Assembly: GCA_959026535.1 (NCBI GenBank) | Contig: CAUFMB010000054.1 | Location: forward strand, 1 to 12,704 | Length of the DNA stretch: 12,704 nt | Source: an uncultured Collinsella sp. | Lineage (GTDB): Bacteria > Actinomycetota > Coriobacteriia > Coriobacteriales > Coriobacteriaceae | Reading direction: 5' to 3' | Part shown: positions 1 to 6,821 of the stretch, in pieces | How the letters are laid out: each line of letters opens with the position of its first letter | How positions within the stretch are numbered: the stretch's first letter is position 1 | The notes under the pieces: generated by a model | What the model saw: the letters and a program-made list of their open reading frames with translations, nothing else | Told to the model about the DNA's origin: nothing | Database searches by the model: none | Translations under genes and position numbers: made by a program

Positions 1-149
1 GGAGAGAGCGCTCCCGCAAACTGCCTCTTGACAACTTATAGGAGCGTCGGTTTTTGTTTTGCCAAATGCGGTGTGGTTGAGGGTAGGCGATTTATCGTAG
101 TAAACCGGCATAGTTTTGTTCGCGGAGGCTTAGCCGCGCGTTCACGCGC
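1..149. other. Intergenic stretch downstream of echF
   Basis: I see no gene here. The first 120 bases are relatively AT-rich, with T- and A-runs, and contain the short palindrome CGATTTATCG near 88-97. The part from 121 on is extremely GC-rich and folds in several competing ways; one is a perfect 7-bp hairpin, CCGCGCG-TTCA-CGCGCGG (134-151), whose last two bases overlap the larger hairpin at 150-183. A TTGACA at 28-33 has no matching -10 box at the proper distance. Open frames on the plus strand are only antisense shadows of echF and echE. The abrupt composition change suggests an inserted or dispersed intergenic element, but this is inference. Confidence 0.4.
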
Positions 150-183
150 GGGGCCGGTGGGGCATTTTTGCCCCACCGGCCCC
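150..183 (-). terminator. Strong GC hairpin after the ech operon
   Basis: A perfect 14-bp inverted repeat (GGGGCCGGTGGGGC at 150-163, its complement at 170-183) encloses a six-base loop ATTTTT. It begins 9 bases past the echF stop codon, the right place to end the operon. Neither strand has a T-run after the stem, so it is not a canonical intrinsic terminator. It may act as a Rho-assisted or 3'-end-protecting hairpin. Confidence 0.6.
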
Positions 184-192
184 ATCCAAACG

Positions 193-534
193 CTACTCCG
201 GCTTGGTTTCTACCGTGGGAGTCTTGTCCGCCGCAACCGGAGTGCGGGCGGTGTCCATGCTCAGGCAGTGTTTAGGACAGCTTTCGATGCACTCGCCGCA
301 CACCACACAGGCATACGGGTCGATCGACCACGTTCCGCCCTTGCGATCGACCGCGAGTGCGCCCGCCGGGCAGCGGCGCGCGCACATGCCACAGCAGATG
401 CACACGTTCATGTCGTTAACGATATGCCCGCGCAGGCGCTCGGGTGCCGCGAGCTTCTCCTGCGGATAGCACACCGTGACCGGCTGCTTGACCATAGAAC
501 CCAAGGCCGTCTTGGCAAATGTCAGTAAACTCAT
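193..534 (-). CDS. echF: Ech hydrogenase ferredoxin-like subunit EchF (two 4Fe-4S)
   Basis: Small electron-transfer subunit of the membrane-bound [NiFe] hydrogenase, probably the entry point for electrons from soluble ferredoxin, on the cytoplasmic face. In the 113-residue protein starting at 534 two ferredoxin motifs are complete: C45-x2-C48-x2-C51-x3-C55-P and C76-x2-C79-x2-C82-x3-C86-P. An extra Cys (C47) lies inside the first motif. After C86 there is a Thr/Ala/Pro/Lys-rich tail of about 25 residues. I chose the ATG at 534 because GAAAGGTAGG lies 6 bases upstream. A longer reading from 573 overlaps echE and adds a basic leader without a better ribosome site. It is the last gene of the operon, 7 bases after echE. 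It resembles NuoI/HycF, but order and partners say EchF. Confidence 0.9.
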   Translation of the reverse strand: MSLLTFAKTALGSMVKQPVTVCYPQEKLAAPERLRGHIVNDMNVCICCGMCARRCPAGALAVDRKGGTWSIDPYACVVCGECIESCPKHCLSMDTARTPVAADKTPTVETKPE

Positions 535-540
535 GCCGCG

Positions 541-550
541 CCTACCTTTC
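541..550 (-). promoter_or_regulatory. Ribosome binding site deciding the echF start
   Basis: Reading leftward the sequence is GAAAGGTAGG, then six bases, then the ATG at 534. It overlaps the echE stop codon (TAG, 542-544), so echF translation is probably coupled to echE. This favours the 113-residue form over the upstream start at 573. Confidence 0.6.
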
Positions 551-1630
551 CGTGCAGCTAATGCAGGGGTCAATGGTCAGGATAATCATGGGCACGTTGG
601 CAAGGAGCACGCCCTGCAGCGCATGCGTCAGACCCGCCAGGTTCTGCGACGTCGGCGTGCGCACGCGGAAACGGTCCAGGTTCTTGGTGCCGTTACCGCG
701 CACATAGTAATACGCCTCGCCGCGCGGTTGCTCAATCACAACCTCGCCGCGCGCGCCGTCGGCCGGTGTGAGCTTGGTACGCCCGCCGATGCCGTCGTGC
801 GGAATCCTGCCGACAAGCTCCTTGATAATGTCCATGGCCTGCGTGACCTCGGCGCAACGCACCTGGCAGCGGGCATAGCAATCGCCATCGGTAGCAACGA
901 TGGGCTCAAACGCGGCCAGATCCGCATAGGCGCCGTCGCCGAACATGCGCACGTCGTAATCCACGCCCGAGGCGCGGCCGAACGGGCCGACCATCGACAG
1001 ATCCAGCGCGTCTTTCTTGCTGATCACGCCCACGCCATGCAGGCGCTCGCCGCAGCTGTTGTCGTCCAAAAACGTATGCACCACGGCCTCGTAGTCAGGG
1101 CGCATAGCGTCGAGCGTCTGGACAATACCCGCCAGCTCGGAATCCTCAATGTCGTGTTTAAGGCCGCCAATCTCGTTAATCGACAGAATCACGCGACCGC
1201 CGCAAGTGCTCTCAAAGATCTTGAGAATCTGCTCGCGCAGCGTCCACGAACGATAGAACAGCGCCTCAAAGCCAAAGGCATCGGCGAGCAGGCCCAGCCA
1301 CAGCAGGTGCGAGTGAATGCGCGAAAGCTCATGCAGAATGGTGCGGATATACTGCACGCGACCAGGCACCTCGATGCCGAGCATGCGCTCGCAGGCGCTG
1401 GCGTAGCCACAGCTATGGCCCACGGCGCAGATGCCGCAGATGCGCTCGGCGATGTAGCAAAACTGATGCATATCGCGCTTTTCGGTGAGCTTCTCGAGTC
1501 CGCGGTGCACAAAGCCGATCTGCGGAATTGCTTCGATGACGCGGTCGTCCTCGATCACCAGGTCCAGATGAAGCGGCTCGGGCAGCACCGGGTGCTGCGG
1601 GCCAAACGGAATTACGGAGCGATGAGCCAT
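542..1630 (-). CDS. echE: Ech [NiFe] hydrogenase large subunit EchE
   Basis: Catalytic subunit, which carries the NiFe(CN)2CO centre and interconverts H2 with protons and electrons. The four nickel ligands are visible: RICGIC near the N-terminus (C65, C68) and DPCISC near the C-terminus (C356, C359). The middle follows the NuoD/49-kDa fold, for example the segment around residues 84-125 rich in His and Arg. The protein is 362 residues, a normal length for group 4. It stops three residues after the last cysteine (T-E-R), so there is no C-terminal peptide to be cleaved; this is known for some Ech/CooH-type enzymes and means no maturation protease is needed for this step. AAAAAGGAGG lies 10 bases before the ATG. 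It starts 5 bases after echD and sits between the other hydrophilic subunits. Confidence 0.95.
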   Translation of the reverse strand: MAHRSVIPFGPQHPVLPEPLHLDLVIEDDRVIEAIPQIGFVHRGLEKLTEKRDMHQFCYIAERICGICAVGHSCGYASACERMLGIEVPGRVQYIRTILHELSRIHSHLLWLGLLADAFGFEALFYRSWTLREQILKIFESTCGGRVILSINEIGGLKHDIEDSELAGIVQTLDAMRPDYEAVVHTFLDDNSCGERLHGVGVISKKDALDLSMVGPFGRASGVDYDVRMFGDGAYADLAAFEPIVATDGDCYARCQVRCAEVTQAMDIIKELVGRIPHDGIGGRTKLTPADGARGEVVIEQPRGEAYYYVRGNGTKNLDRFRVRTPTSQNLAGLTHALQGVLLANVPMIILTIDPCISCTER

Positions 1631-1635
1631 GGACC

Positions 1636-2322
1636 TTACGCCTCCTTTTTCTGCTTGTCGCGGGCGGCCTTGGCGGCAAGCGCCGCGCGGACCTTGGCCG
1701 CTTTCTCGGGATCCATGGCAGCGAGCTTTGCCTCCATCTCGGCAGCCTTGAGCGCGGCCTTCGCAGCAGCCTCATCGTGCTGAGCATCGGAGCCCGCGGC
1801 ATCGCCGGCGCTCGCAGCGCTCTCCCCTGCAGCAGCCGCAGCCGCGGCGGCCTTCTCGGCCGCGGCCTTGCGCGCCTTGGCCTCGGCGGCGGCACGGACC
1901 TTCATGGCCTTCTCGCGCGCGACCTTCACCTCGGGCGTGATAACGCTCATGGGTTCGGCAGTCGAGACCTGGTAGAAAAAGCCCTTAAAGTCGATCTGCA
2001 TGTCGGTGATGGCAAGGCCAAACAGGTCGTGTGCTTCGTTTTCAAACGGAAATACCGCCGGATAGTACGAGCTGATGGACGGAATCTCCTGGTACTGGTC
2101 GATGCCCTCAACCACCAGGTTCTCGATCGCATAGCTGCCGTCCTGCTCAATATGCTCCTGAGCAGCTCGAACGTTGATAAACGTATAGACCAAGCGATAC
2201 GAGCCGTCGTCGACGTTGCGCTCGGCGTGCATTTGCACAAAGCGCGCGCCGACGCCCTTAAGCGCCTGGACATGCGACAGGAGCTCCTCGATCCCGACGG
2301 TGGTATAGATAGCCTTTTGCAT
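1636..2322 (-). CDS. echD: Ech hydrogenase subunit EchD (NuoC-like) with Ala/Lys tail
   Basis: Hydrophilic connecting subunit related to complex I 30-kDa/NuoC, which binds the large subunit on the cytoplasmic side. The conserved part is residues 1-125, with the family signature YYPAVFPFENEAHDLFGL at 86-103. Residues 131-228 are a low-complexity extension in which 43 of 98 residues are Ala, mixed with Lys, Glu and Arg, which predicts long helix or coiled coil with a basic end (KQKKEA). Typical EchD proteins end soon after the NuoC core, so the tail nearly doubles this one. The start codon overlaps the echC stop by one base (TAATG), with AAAGGAGG seven bases upstream, which indicates translational coupling. 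The tail might bind RNA, DNA or another subunit, or be neutral; the sequence does not decide. Confidence 0.88.
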   Translation of the reverse strand: MQKAIYTTVGIEELLSHVQALKGVGARFVQMHAERNVDDGSYRLVYTFINVRAAQEHIEQDGSYAIENLVVEGIDQYQEIPSISSYYPAVFPFENEAHDLFGLAITDMQIDFKGFFYQVSTAEPMSVITPEVKVAREKAMKVRAAAEAKARKAAAEKAAAAAAAAGESAASAGDAAGSDAQHDEAAAKAALKAAEMEAKLAAMDPEKAAKVRAALAAKAARDKQKKEA

Positions 2323-2915
2323 TACTCGGCCTCCTTTGCAGCGGCGGGCTTCTCAGCAGGTGCGTCACCAGCGGCAGGTGCGTCACCAGCGACGGCCCCG
2401 GCCCCCGCAGCCACAAACCCGTCCTCGCCCAGCTCAACGCCACCGTCCCAAGTAGCGGCACCGCCCACGGTAAGCGGGTCGCCGCCGGCGCGCATCACGG
2501 CCTCCTTCTGGTCCAGGATGCCACACGCCTCCACGATGGCATCGATCACCGTCTCGGGGCGAATGGCGCACCCGGGCGCGTACACGTCCACGGGAATCGC
2601 GCGGTCCACGCCGCCGATCACGTTGTAGGCATCGCGGAACACGCCGCCCGAACACGCGCAGATGCCGCACGCCACCACGCACTTGGGCTCGAGCATCTGG
2701 TTGTAAATCTGGCGCACGACGGGCAGGTTCTGGGCATTGACCGACCCCGTCACCAAAAAGATGTCCGCATGCTTGGGGTTGCCGGTGTTGACCACGCCAA
2801 AGCGCTCCGCATCAAACAGTGGCGTGAGCGAGGCCAGCACCTCGATATCGCATCCGTTGCAGCTCGAGCCGTCGTAATGAATAACCCACGGCGAGCGCGA
2901 CATTTTATGATCCAT
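2322..2915 (-). CDS. echC: Ech hydrogenase small subunit EchC (NuoB-like)
   Basis: Small hydrogenase subunit, which carries the 4Fe-4S cluster nearest the NiFe site and docks on the membrane arm. Cluster ligands are readable: C19-x2-C22, C86 in the CACSGG stretch, and C116 in PGCAIRPE. The NuoB-like core ends around residue 145. The remaining 50 residues are Gly/Ala/Pro/Glu-rich, unlike the compact Ech relatives, and include a tandem duplication (GDAPAA then GDAPAE). The start at 2915 has AGGAGG eight bases upstream, overlapping the stop of the preceding gene. A start at M5 is possible but poorly spaced. It lies 12 bases after the echAB fusion and overlaps echD by one base. Confidence 0.93.
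   Translation of the reverse strand: MDHKMSRSPWVIHYDGSSCNGCDIEVLASLTPLFDAERFGVVNTGNPKHADIFLVTGSVNAQNLPVVRQIYNQMLEPKCVVACGICACSGGVFRDAYNVIGGVDRAIPVDVYAPGCAIRPETVIDAIVEACGILDQKEAVMRAGGDPLTVGGAATWDGGVELGEDGFVAAGAGAVAGDAPAAGDAPAEKPAAAKEAE
2356..2391. repeat. Exact 18-bp tandem duplication in the echC tail
   Basis: GCAGGTGCGTCACCAGCG occurs twice in a row (2356-2373 and 2374-2391). It is in frame and yields the repeated peptide GDAPAA/GDAPAE in the low-complexity end of EchC. Exact identity suggests recent slippage, so length polymorphism between strains is likely. Confidence 0.9.
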
Positions 2916-2927
2916 GGATGCCGCCTC

Positions 2928-5810
2928 CTAAATAAATACGTCGACGAGGATGGGCATAAGGTTGAGCAGGCCAAACACCAGCGCCACGCCCCATCCGAGC
3001 CTAAAGCAGCTGCGCCAGGTGCTGCGTGCGAAGGTGTTGTCGATCAGAACCTCGACAAAATACGTCGCGGCCATCACGACCAGGGCTACAACCCAGCTCA
3101 CCGGGTTGTCCCAAACAAAGAACATGCCCACCCACATCAAAAACAGCACGGTCTCGCACCAGTGCATAAGGGTCATCTTGGCCAGCGTGCCGCCGCTCAT
3201 CTCGGTGGCGACGCCCTGGACGATCTCCTGATGCGCGTGATGCGAGTACGAAAGGTCAAACGGCGACTTGCGCAGCTTGATGGTAAGCACCGCGAGCAGT
3301 GCGAGGAAAATGGGCGCGCTGTACACGATGATGGGGGCCGACTGCCCCGTCACGGCAATGGAATCGAAGCTATCGGTGGCAAGATACAGGCCCACGCTCA
3401 TCAGCAGAACGGCGGGCTCGTAACTCATGACTTGCAGCAGCTCACGATCGGCACCAACCTGGGCAAACGGGCTTTGCGTCGAGGCGGACGCCAACACCAC
3501 AAAAATCGCGGCAAGCGTCACCATAAAAGCGCACAGCAGCGTGTTGGAGCCCGACACAAAGATGCCGCCGCCCACGACGGTGAAGATGAGCGCGCACGCC
3601 ATATAGGTATCGTCCATGGTGTTTACGCTGGCGGGGGCCTTGCGCAGCAGCTTGGCAACGTCGTAGAAGGGCTGCAGCAAGCGCGGGCCCACGCGGCCCT
3701 GCATGCGAGCGGACAGCTTGCGGTCAAGGCCGTCGATCAGGCCACCGACCAAAGGCGCCAGCAGGGCAAACGCCACGGTACCAATAAATATGCCCACGAC
3801 GCCCGAACCTTCAAAATACTTACCGCGCAGCACCGAGGGCGCGCTCATGGCAAGCCGCTCGGGCCCAATCCACGCGCAGCACAGCAGCGCAAACAAGATA
3901 ATGCTGCAGCACACGACGCTACCCGCGGGGCCAATACGCTTCTCGCCAAGGGCGTCCTCCGAGTACCAATTGCGCTTTTCGGCCTTTACCTCGTGTCCCA
4001 TCGAACCGCGGAAATGGCGATATTTATCGGTTCCCACGCCCGAAAGATATACGTTTACGTGCGGTTTGTCGCTCACGCGGAATGAAGTCAGCAGCACCAC
4101 GGCGATAAAAGCCACGATAACCACCATCAGATACATGGCATCCTTGCCGATAACGTACGGCACGCGGCCAAACACCATGGCCAAGTAAGGCGACACCAGA
4201 CCGCTCGAAATAACCGGGAACGCCACACAGCACAGAATCAGCAGCGCGGCGATGGTGTTGAGGGCCATCCATTCGGTCTTATGGACATTGACCTCAACGT
4301 TTTGAGCCGTGGGGTCGACGCCCGAAAGCTTGGCAAGCCACTTGCCCCAGAAGTAAAACGTCGCGGCCGAGCCAAAGGCAAGCACCATGATCATGAGCAC
4401 GTTGCCGGTCTGGGCAAACGCCACCAGGGCGCCCCACTTGGACACGAGCATGCCAAACGGCGCCACAAACATGCCCATGATGCCCAGCATCATCAGGCGC
4501 GTCAGGTGCGGCATGCGGCTGAACATACCGTCCATGTCCTCGATATTGCGGCTGCCGATATGATGCTCGGCGGTGCCCACGCACAGGAACAGCAGCGATT
4601 TGGCCACCGTGTGGAACAGGATCAGGAAGATGGCGGCCCACACGGCCTCGGGCGCGCCGACACCCAAGCAGGCACTGATGAGGCCCAAGTTGGAAATGGT
4701 GGAGTACGCGAGCACGCGTTTGGCGTTGCTCTGCGAGATGGCCATGAGAGCAGCGAGCAAAAACGTGATGGCACCCACACTCGTAACCATAAAGCCGGTC
4801 ACGGGATAGATGGCATAGAGCGGGCTCAGCTTGACCATCAGGAACACGCCGGCTTTGACCATGGTTGACGAGTGCAGCAGGGCACTCGTGGGCGTGGGGG
4901 CAACCATGGCGCCGAGCAGCCAAGTGTGGAACGGCATCTGCGCGGCCTTGGTAAGGGCGGCTAGCGACAGCAGGATGACCGGCATCACCAGCAGCGCGGA
5001 TTGCGCGGTTCCGGCGCCGGAAAGCTCGATCATGCCCGAGATGGTCAGCGGCATGCCGTTAACGTGCAGGTACATGAGTCCGGCCAAAAACGCGATACCG
5101 CCCAGCATGTTGAGAATGATCTGGGTGAAGGCGTTCTTGATGGCCTCGGGCGTGCGCGCGTAGCCAATCATGAGGAACGAGCACACGGTGGTGATCTCCC
5201 AGCCGCAGAACAGCCACTCAAGGTTGTCGCTCGTCACGATGACGAACATGGCCGAGAGGAACAGGAACATAAGCGCCAGGAACTGCGGGCGACGGTCGGG
5301 CGCGGTCTGCCCGCGCAGCGCGGCCTCGTGCTCGTCGTGGGCCTGGAAGTCCTTCATGTAGCCCAGGGCATACACGCAGATTAGGCTGCCGACGATGCCG
5401 ACGGCGAGGACCATGATCACGCTCATGTAGTCCAGGTAGAGCGGCGTCGCCGTGACGGCTTCGGCCGCGGGCAGCGTCATGGTCGCAAAGGCAACCGAAC
5501 CCACCAGCTGCACCACGCCGAGCACCGTGGTGAGCGCGTTCCTATATTTATACGCGTTGTACAGGATGACAGCGCACAGGATGACATCGATGACGGAGCT
5601 GATGATCGAGAGCACATGCGAGGTGCCGGGGGCAACCTCAAAGCTCTGCGGGCCCGTGCCAAAAAACATGACGGCGACTACAACTGTCACCGCCATAATG
5701 ATGCCGGAACCTATGAGCCCCACCGCATCGCGGGCGCGGTCACCGCGCGCGAACAGCATACCCAGCGCCGGTACCAGCGGAAACAGGGTAAGGAAATACA
5801 GTAGCGTCAT
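2928..5810 (-). CDS. Fused Ech membrane subunits EchA-EchB (NuoL/M-like + NuoH-like)
   Basis: Membrane arm of the Ech hydrogenase in a single 960-residue chain. Residues 1-about 580 are an Mrp/NuoL-type ion-translocating subunit (EchA) with many membrane segments. Key charged residues are present: E205 in WEITT, K288 in LTKAAQMPFH, H313 and K319 in LLHSSTMVKAG, K404 in FHTVAKSLL. Residues 580-630 are a polar, basic linker. Residues about 631-649 form one membrane span. Residues 670-960 are an EchB/NuoH-type subunit with RMQGRVGPRLLQPFYDVAKLL (702-722) and the Ech-like SPFDLSYSHHAHQEIVQG (849-866). These subunits are normally separate; here there is no stop or frame break between them. GGGGGAG lies seven bases before the ATG at 5810. 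It is the first gene of the operon. Confidence 0.93.
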   Translation of the reverse strand: MTLLYFLTLFPLVPALGMLFARGDRARDAVGLIGSGIIMAVTVVVAVMFFGTGPQSFEVAPGTSHVLSIISSVIDVILCAVILYNAYKYRNALTTVLGVVQLVGSVAFATMTLPAAEAVTATPLYLDYMSVIMVLAVGIVGSLICVYALGYMKDFQAHDEHEAALRGQTAPDRRPQFLALMFLFLSAMFVIVTSDNLEWLFCGWEITTVCSFLMIGYARTPEAIKNAFTQIILNMLGGIAFLAGLMYLHVNGMPLTISGMIELSGAGTAQSALLVMPVILLSLAALTKAAQMPFHTWLLGAMVAPTPTSALLHSSTMVKAGVFLMVKLSPLYAIYPVTGFMVTSVGAITFLLAALMAISQSNAKRVLAYSTISNLGLISACLGVGAPEAVWAAIFLILFHTVAKSLLFLCVGTAEHHIGSRNIEDMDGMFSRMPHLTRLMMLGIMGMFVAPFGMLVSKWGALVAFAQTGNVLMIMVLAFGSAATFYFWGKWLAKLSGVDPTAQNVEVNVHKTEWMALNTIAALLILCCVAFPVISSGLVSPYLAMVFGRVPYVIGKDAMYLMVVIVAFIAVVLLTSFRVSDKPHVNVYLSGVGTDKYRHFRGSMGHEVKAEKRNWYSEDALGEKRIGPAGSVVCCSIILFALLCCAWIGPERLAMSAPSVLRGKYFEGSGVVGIFIGTVAFALLAPLVGGLIDGLDRKLSARMQGRVGPRLLQPFYDVAKLLRKAPASVNTMDDTYMACALIFTVVGGGIFVSGSNTLLCAFMVTLAAIFVVLASASTQSPFAQVGADRELLQVMSYEPAVLLMSVGLYLATDSFDSIAVTGQSAPIIVYSAPIFLALLAVLTIKLRKSPFDLSYSHHAHQEIVQGVATEMSGGTLAKMTLMHWCETVLFLMWVGMFFVWDNPVSWVVALVVMAATYFVEVLIDNTFARSTWRSCFRLGWGVALVFGLLNLMPILVDVFI

Positions 5811-5838
5811 ACCATCACTCCCCCATGCAAAAACGCTG

Positions 5839-5865
5839 CAATTGTTTAACGTTATAGCTCAATTG
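5839..5865 (-). promoter_or_regulatory. Candidate operator/promoter of the ech operon
   Basis: Two copies of the palindrome CAATTG (5839-5844 and 5860-5865) lie 21 bp apart, two helical turns. Between them is the palindrome TAACGTTA (5847-5854) and, on the minus strand, a -10-like TATAAC (5851-5856). No good -35 box is visible at 16-18 bp. It lies 29-55 bases upstream of the echAB start, as expected for a regulator-dependent promoter. This is pattern reading only; the regulator is unknown. Confidence 0.35.
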
Positions 5866-5916
5866 AGGAGTGGCGGCGGCAGGTTTTCGGTCAACTGGGG
5901 AGTTTTAGGCGTACGG

Positions 5917-5964
5917 GGTAAGGAGTCCGTCCGCATTGGAGTAGAGGGGTGACGCTCCCTTACC
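5917..5964 (-). other. Long-loop inverted repeat upstream of ech
   Basis: GGTAAGGAG (5917-5925) faces CTCCCTTACC (5955-5964), a nine-pair stem with one bulged base and a loop of about 29 bases. It lies between the helix-turn-helix gene terminator and the echAB start. It could be a leader-RNA hairpin if the operon starts upstream of it, or a protein site. The rest of 5811-6060 holds no gene that I can support. Confidence 0.25.
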
Positions 5965-6060
5965 GCAGCGGCAGGCGCGCGGGCCACTGTGCGCGGTTTA
6001 TTGGCCACGTTGGAAGATGTCCCGATAGGCTCGCGGCAGTCCGAAAAGTTGGCGCGGCAA

Positions 6061-6084
6061 GAAAAATGCGCCCCTGTGGGCGCA
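6061..6084 (-). terminator. Intrinsic terminator of the helix-turn-helix gene
   Basis: On the minus strand TGCGCCC pairs with GGGCGCA across a four-base loop (6067-6084), followed by TTTTTC (6066-6061). It is 8 bases past the stop codon of the gene at 6093. A textbook intrinsic terminator, it separates this gene from the ech operon. Confidence 0.85.
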
Positions 6085-6092
6085 CCCTCTTG

Positions 6093-6497
6093 CTACTCTG
6101 CCTGCTTAACGCGCGGCTTGCGACCGCGCGGCTTATCGACCAGTGCGGACTCACCGCTCTCGCGGTACTGGCGGCACCAGGCCTTGACTGAAGACTCGCT
6201 GGGAATCCCATACTTGATCATGGTCTCGCGAACCGTCAGGCCGTTTTCCAGACGGTCCTTAACCACGGCGAGTTTTACGTCGTAAGAATAGGTGTGATGG
6301 CAAGCGCCCGCATTGAGCACGGCGTCGGCACCGCCCACGGCATATGCGCGGGCCCACTGACGAGCCGTGGCCTGGGGAATGCCAAGCTTTGCGGCGAGGG
6401 CGCGGTGACCGACCCCCTCTTGGAGGATCTCGACGGCGCGCTGCCTAACCTCGGGCGCATGCGTGCGAGTCCTTGTTGCTTCCGACATACCTGCCAC
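6093..6497 (-). CDS. Solitary double helix-turn-helix protein, IS3/IS150 OrfA-like
   Basis: A 134-residue DNA-binding protein. Residues 15-53 form one helix-turn-helix (GVGHRALAAKLGIPQATARQW) and residues 70-112 a second (GLTVRETMIKYGIPSESSVKAW), followed by a basic tail, KPRGRKPR (122-129). This two-unit layout is that of OrfA proteins of the IS3 family, IS150 group. The usual leucine zipper after the second unit is absent, no OrfB (DDE integrase) follows, and I see no flanking terminal inverted repeats. The gene has its own terminator. It may be a remnant or a domesticated regulator. Start: GTG at 6497 with AAGG seven bases upstream; the ATG at 6488 is the alternative but has poor spacing. 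Targets are unknown; nearby palindromes are candidates. Confidence 0.75.
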   Translation of the reverse strand: MAGMSEATRTRTHAPEVRQRAVEILQEGVGHRALAAKLGIPQATARQWARAYAVGGADAVLNAGACHHTYSYDVKLAVVKDRLENGLTVRETMIKYGIPSESSVKAWCRQYRESGESALVDKPRGRKPRVKQAE

Positions 6498-6821
6498 TTC
6501 TTAGCCTTAACCGTTAATCTGCTTTCTTACGTGCTTGTTAGATAGTAGCATTTTGCTGTTCGCGCGTAACAGTTAACTGAAAATTGCAACGGTGGCATCT
6601 GGGCATTTGGCATCAATTTACGACATTTCTTTATCGATTATTTACGCTGGTAGCTAGCTCGCAGCCAATCGTCATTCGCTTGCCAACAAAATTGGCATCT
6701 CTTTATGTCCTTTGGTATAGAGGATATAATTATTACCCCTCCCCTAATAATATTGAGCGGTCTGCAAGGCAGTAGACGTCCTCACTCCTCATGATTAGCG
6801 CGCATTGCCATCCACCGGAGC
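6498..6821. promoter_or_regulatory. AT-rich intergenic control region with palindromes
   Basis: I see no convincing gene in this stretch. It contains the palindrome CAGTTAACTG (6570-6579), three copies of TGGCATC (6593-6599, 6608-6614, 6693-6699) with an inverted TTGCCA at 6680-6685, a consensus-like TATAAT on the plus strand (6725-6730), and a perfect 7-bp inverted repeat ATTATTA/TAATAAT around CCCCTCCCC (6729-6751). It presumably holds the promoter of the helix-turn-helix gene on the minus strand, but I cannot place -35/-10 boxes with confidence. The plus-strand TATAAT has no clear -35 and no plus-strand gene follows. Confidence 0.45.

Noticed and set aside
28..33. TTGACA as a plus-strand promoter
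   Set aside because: No -10 box 16-18 bases downstream and no plus-strand gene follows.
28..528. 166-residue plus-strand open frame at the left edge
   Set aside because: Runs through the GC hairpin and antisense of echF; no ribosome site and no protein-like pattern.
476..1783. 435-residue plus-strand open frame over echE/echD
   Set aside because: Antisense of clearly conserved hydrogenase genes, with no family features and no ribosome site.
2769..4085. 438-residue plus-strand open frame over echC and the EchB part
   Set aside because: His/Gln/Gly-rich mirror of the real membrane protein gene on the other strand.
4000..4100. Frameshift or misassembly joining EchA and EchB
   Set aside because: The frame is continuous with sensible linker residues and membrane spans on both sides; no sign of a shifted frame.
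542..5810. Complex I (nuo) or formate hydrogenlyase operon
   Set aside because: The large subunit keeps both CxxC nickel motifs, which NuoD lacks. There is no formate dehydrogenase and the six-part Ech set is complete.
6093..6497. Complete IS3 insertion sequence
   Set aside because: No OrfB, no A-rich frameshift site, no terminal inverted repeats or target duplication seen.
6584..6775. 63-residue plus-strand open frame in the AT-rich region
   Set aside because: TTG start without a ribosome site; no recognisable features.
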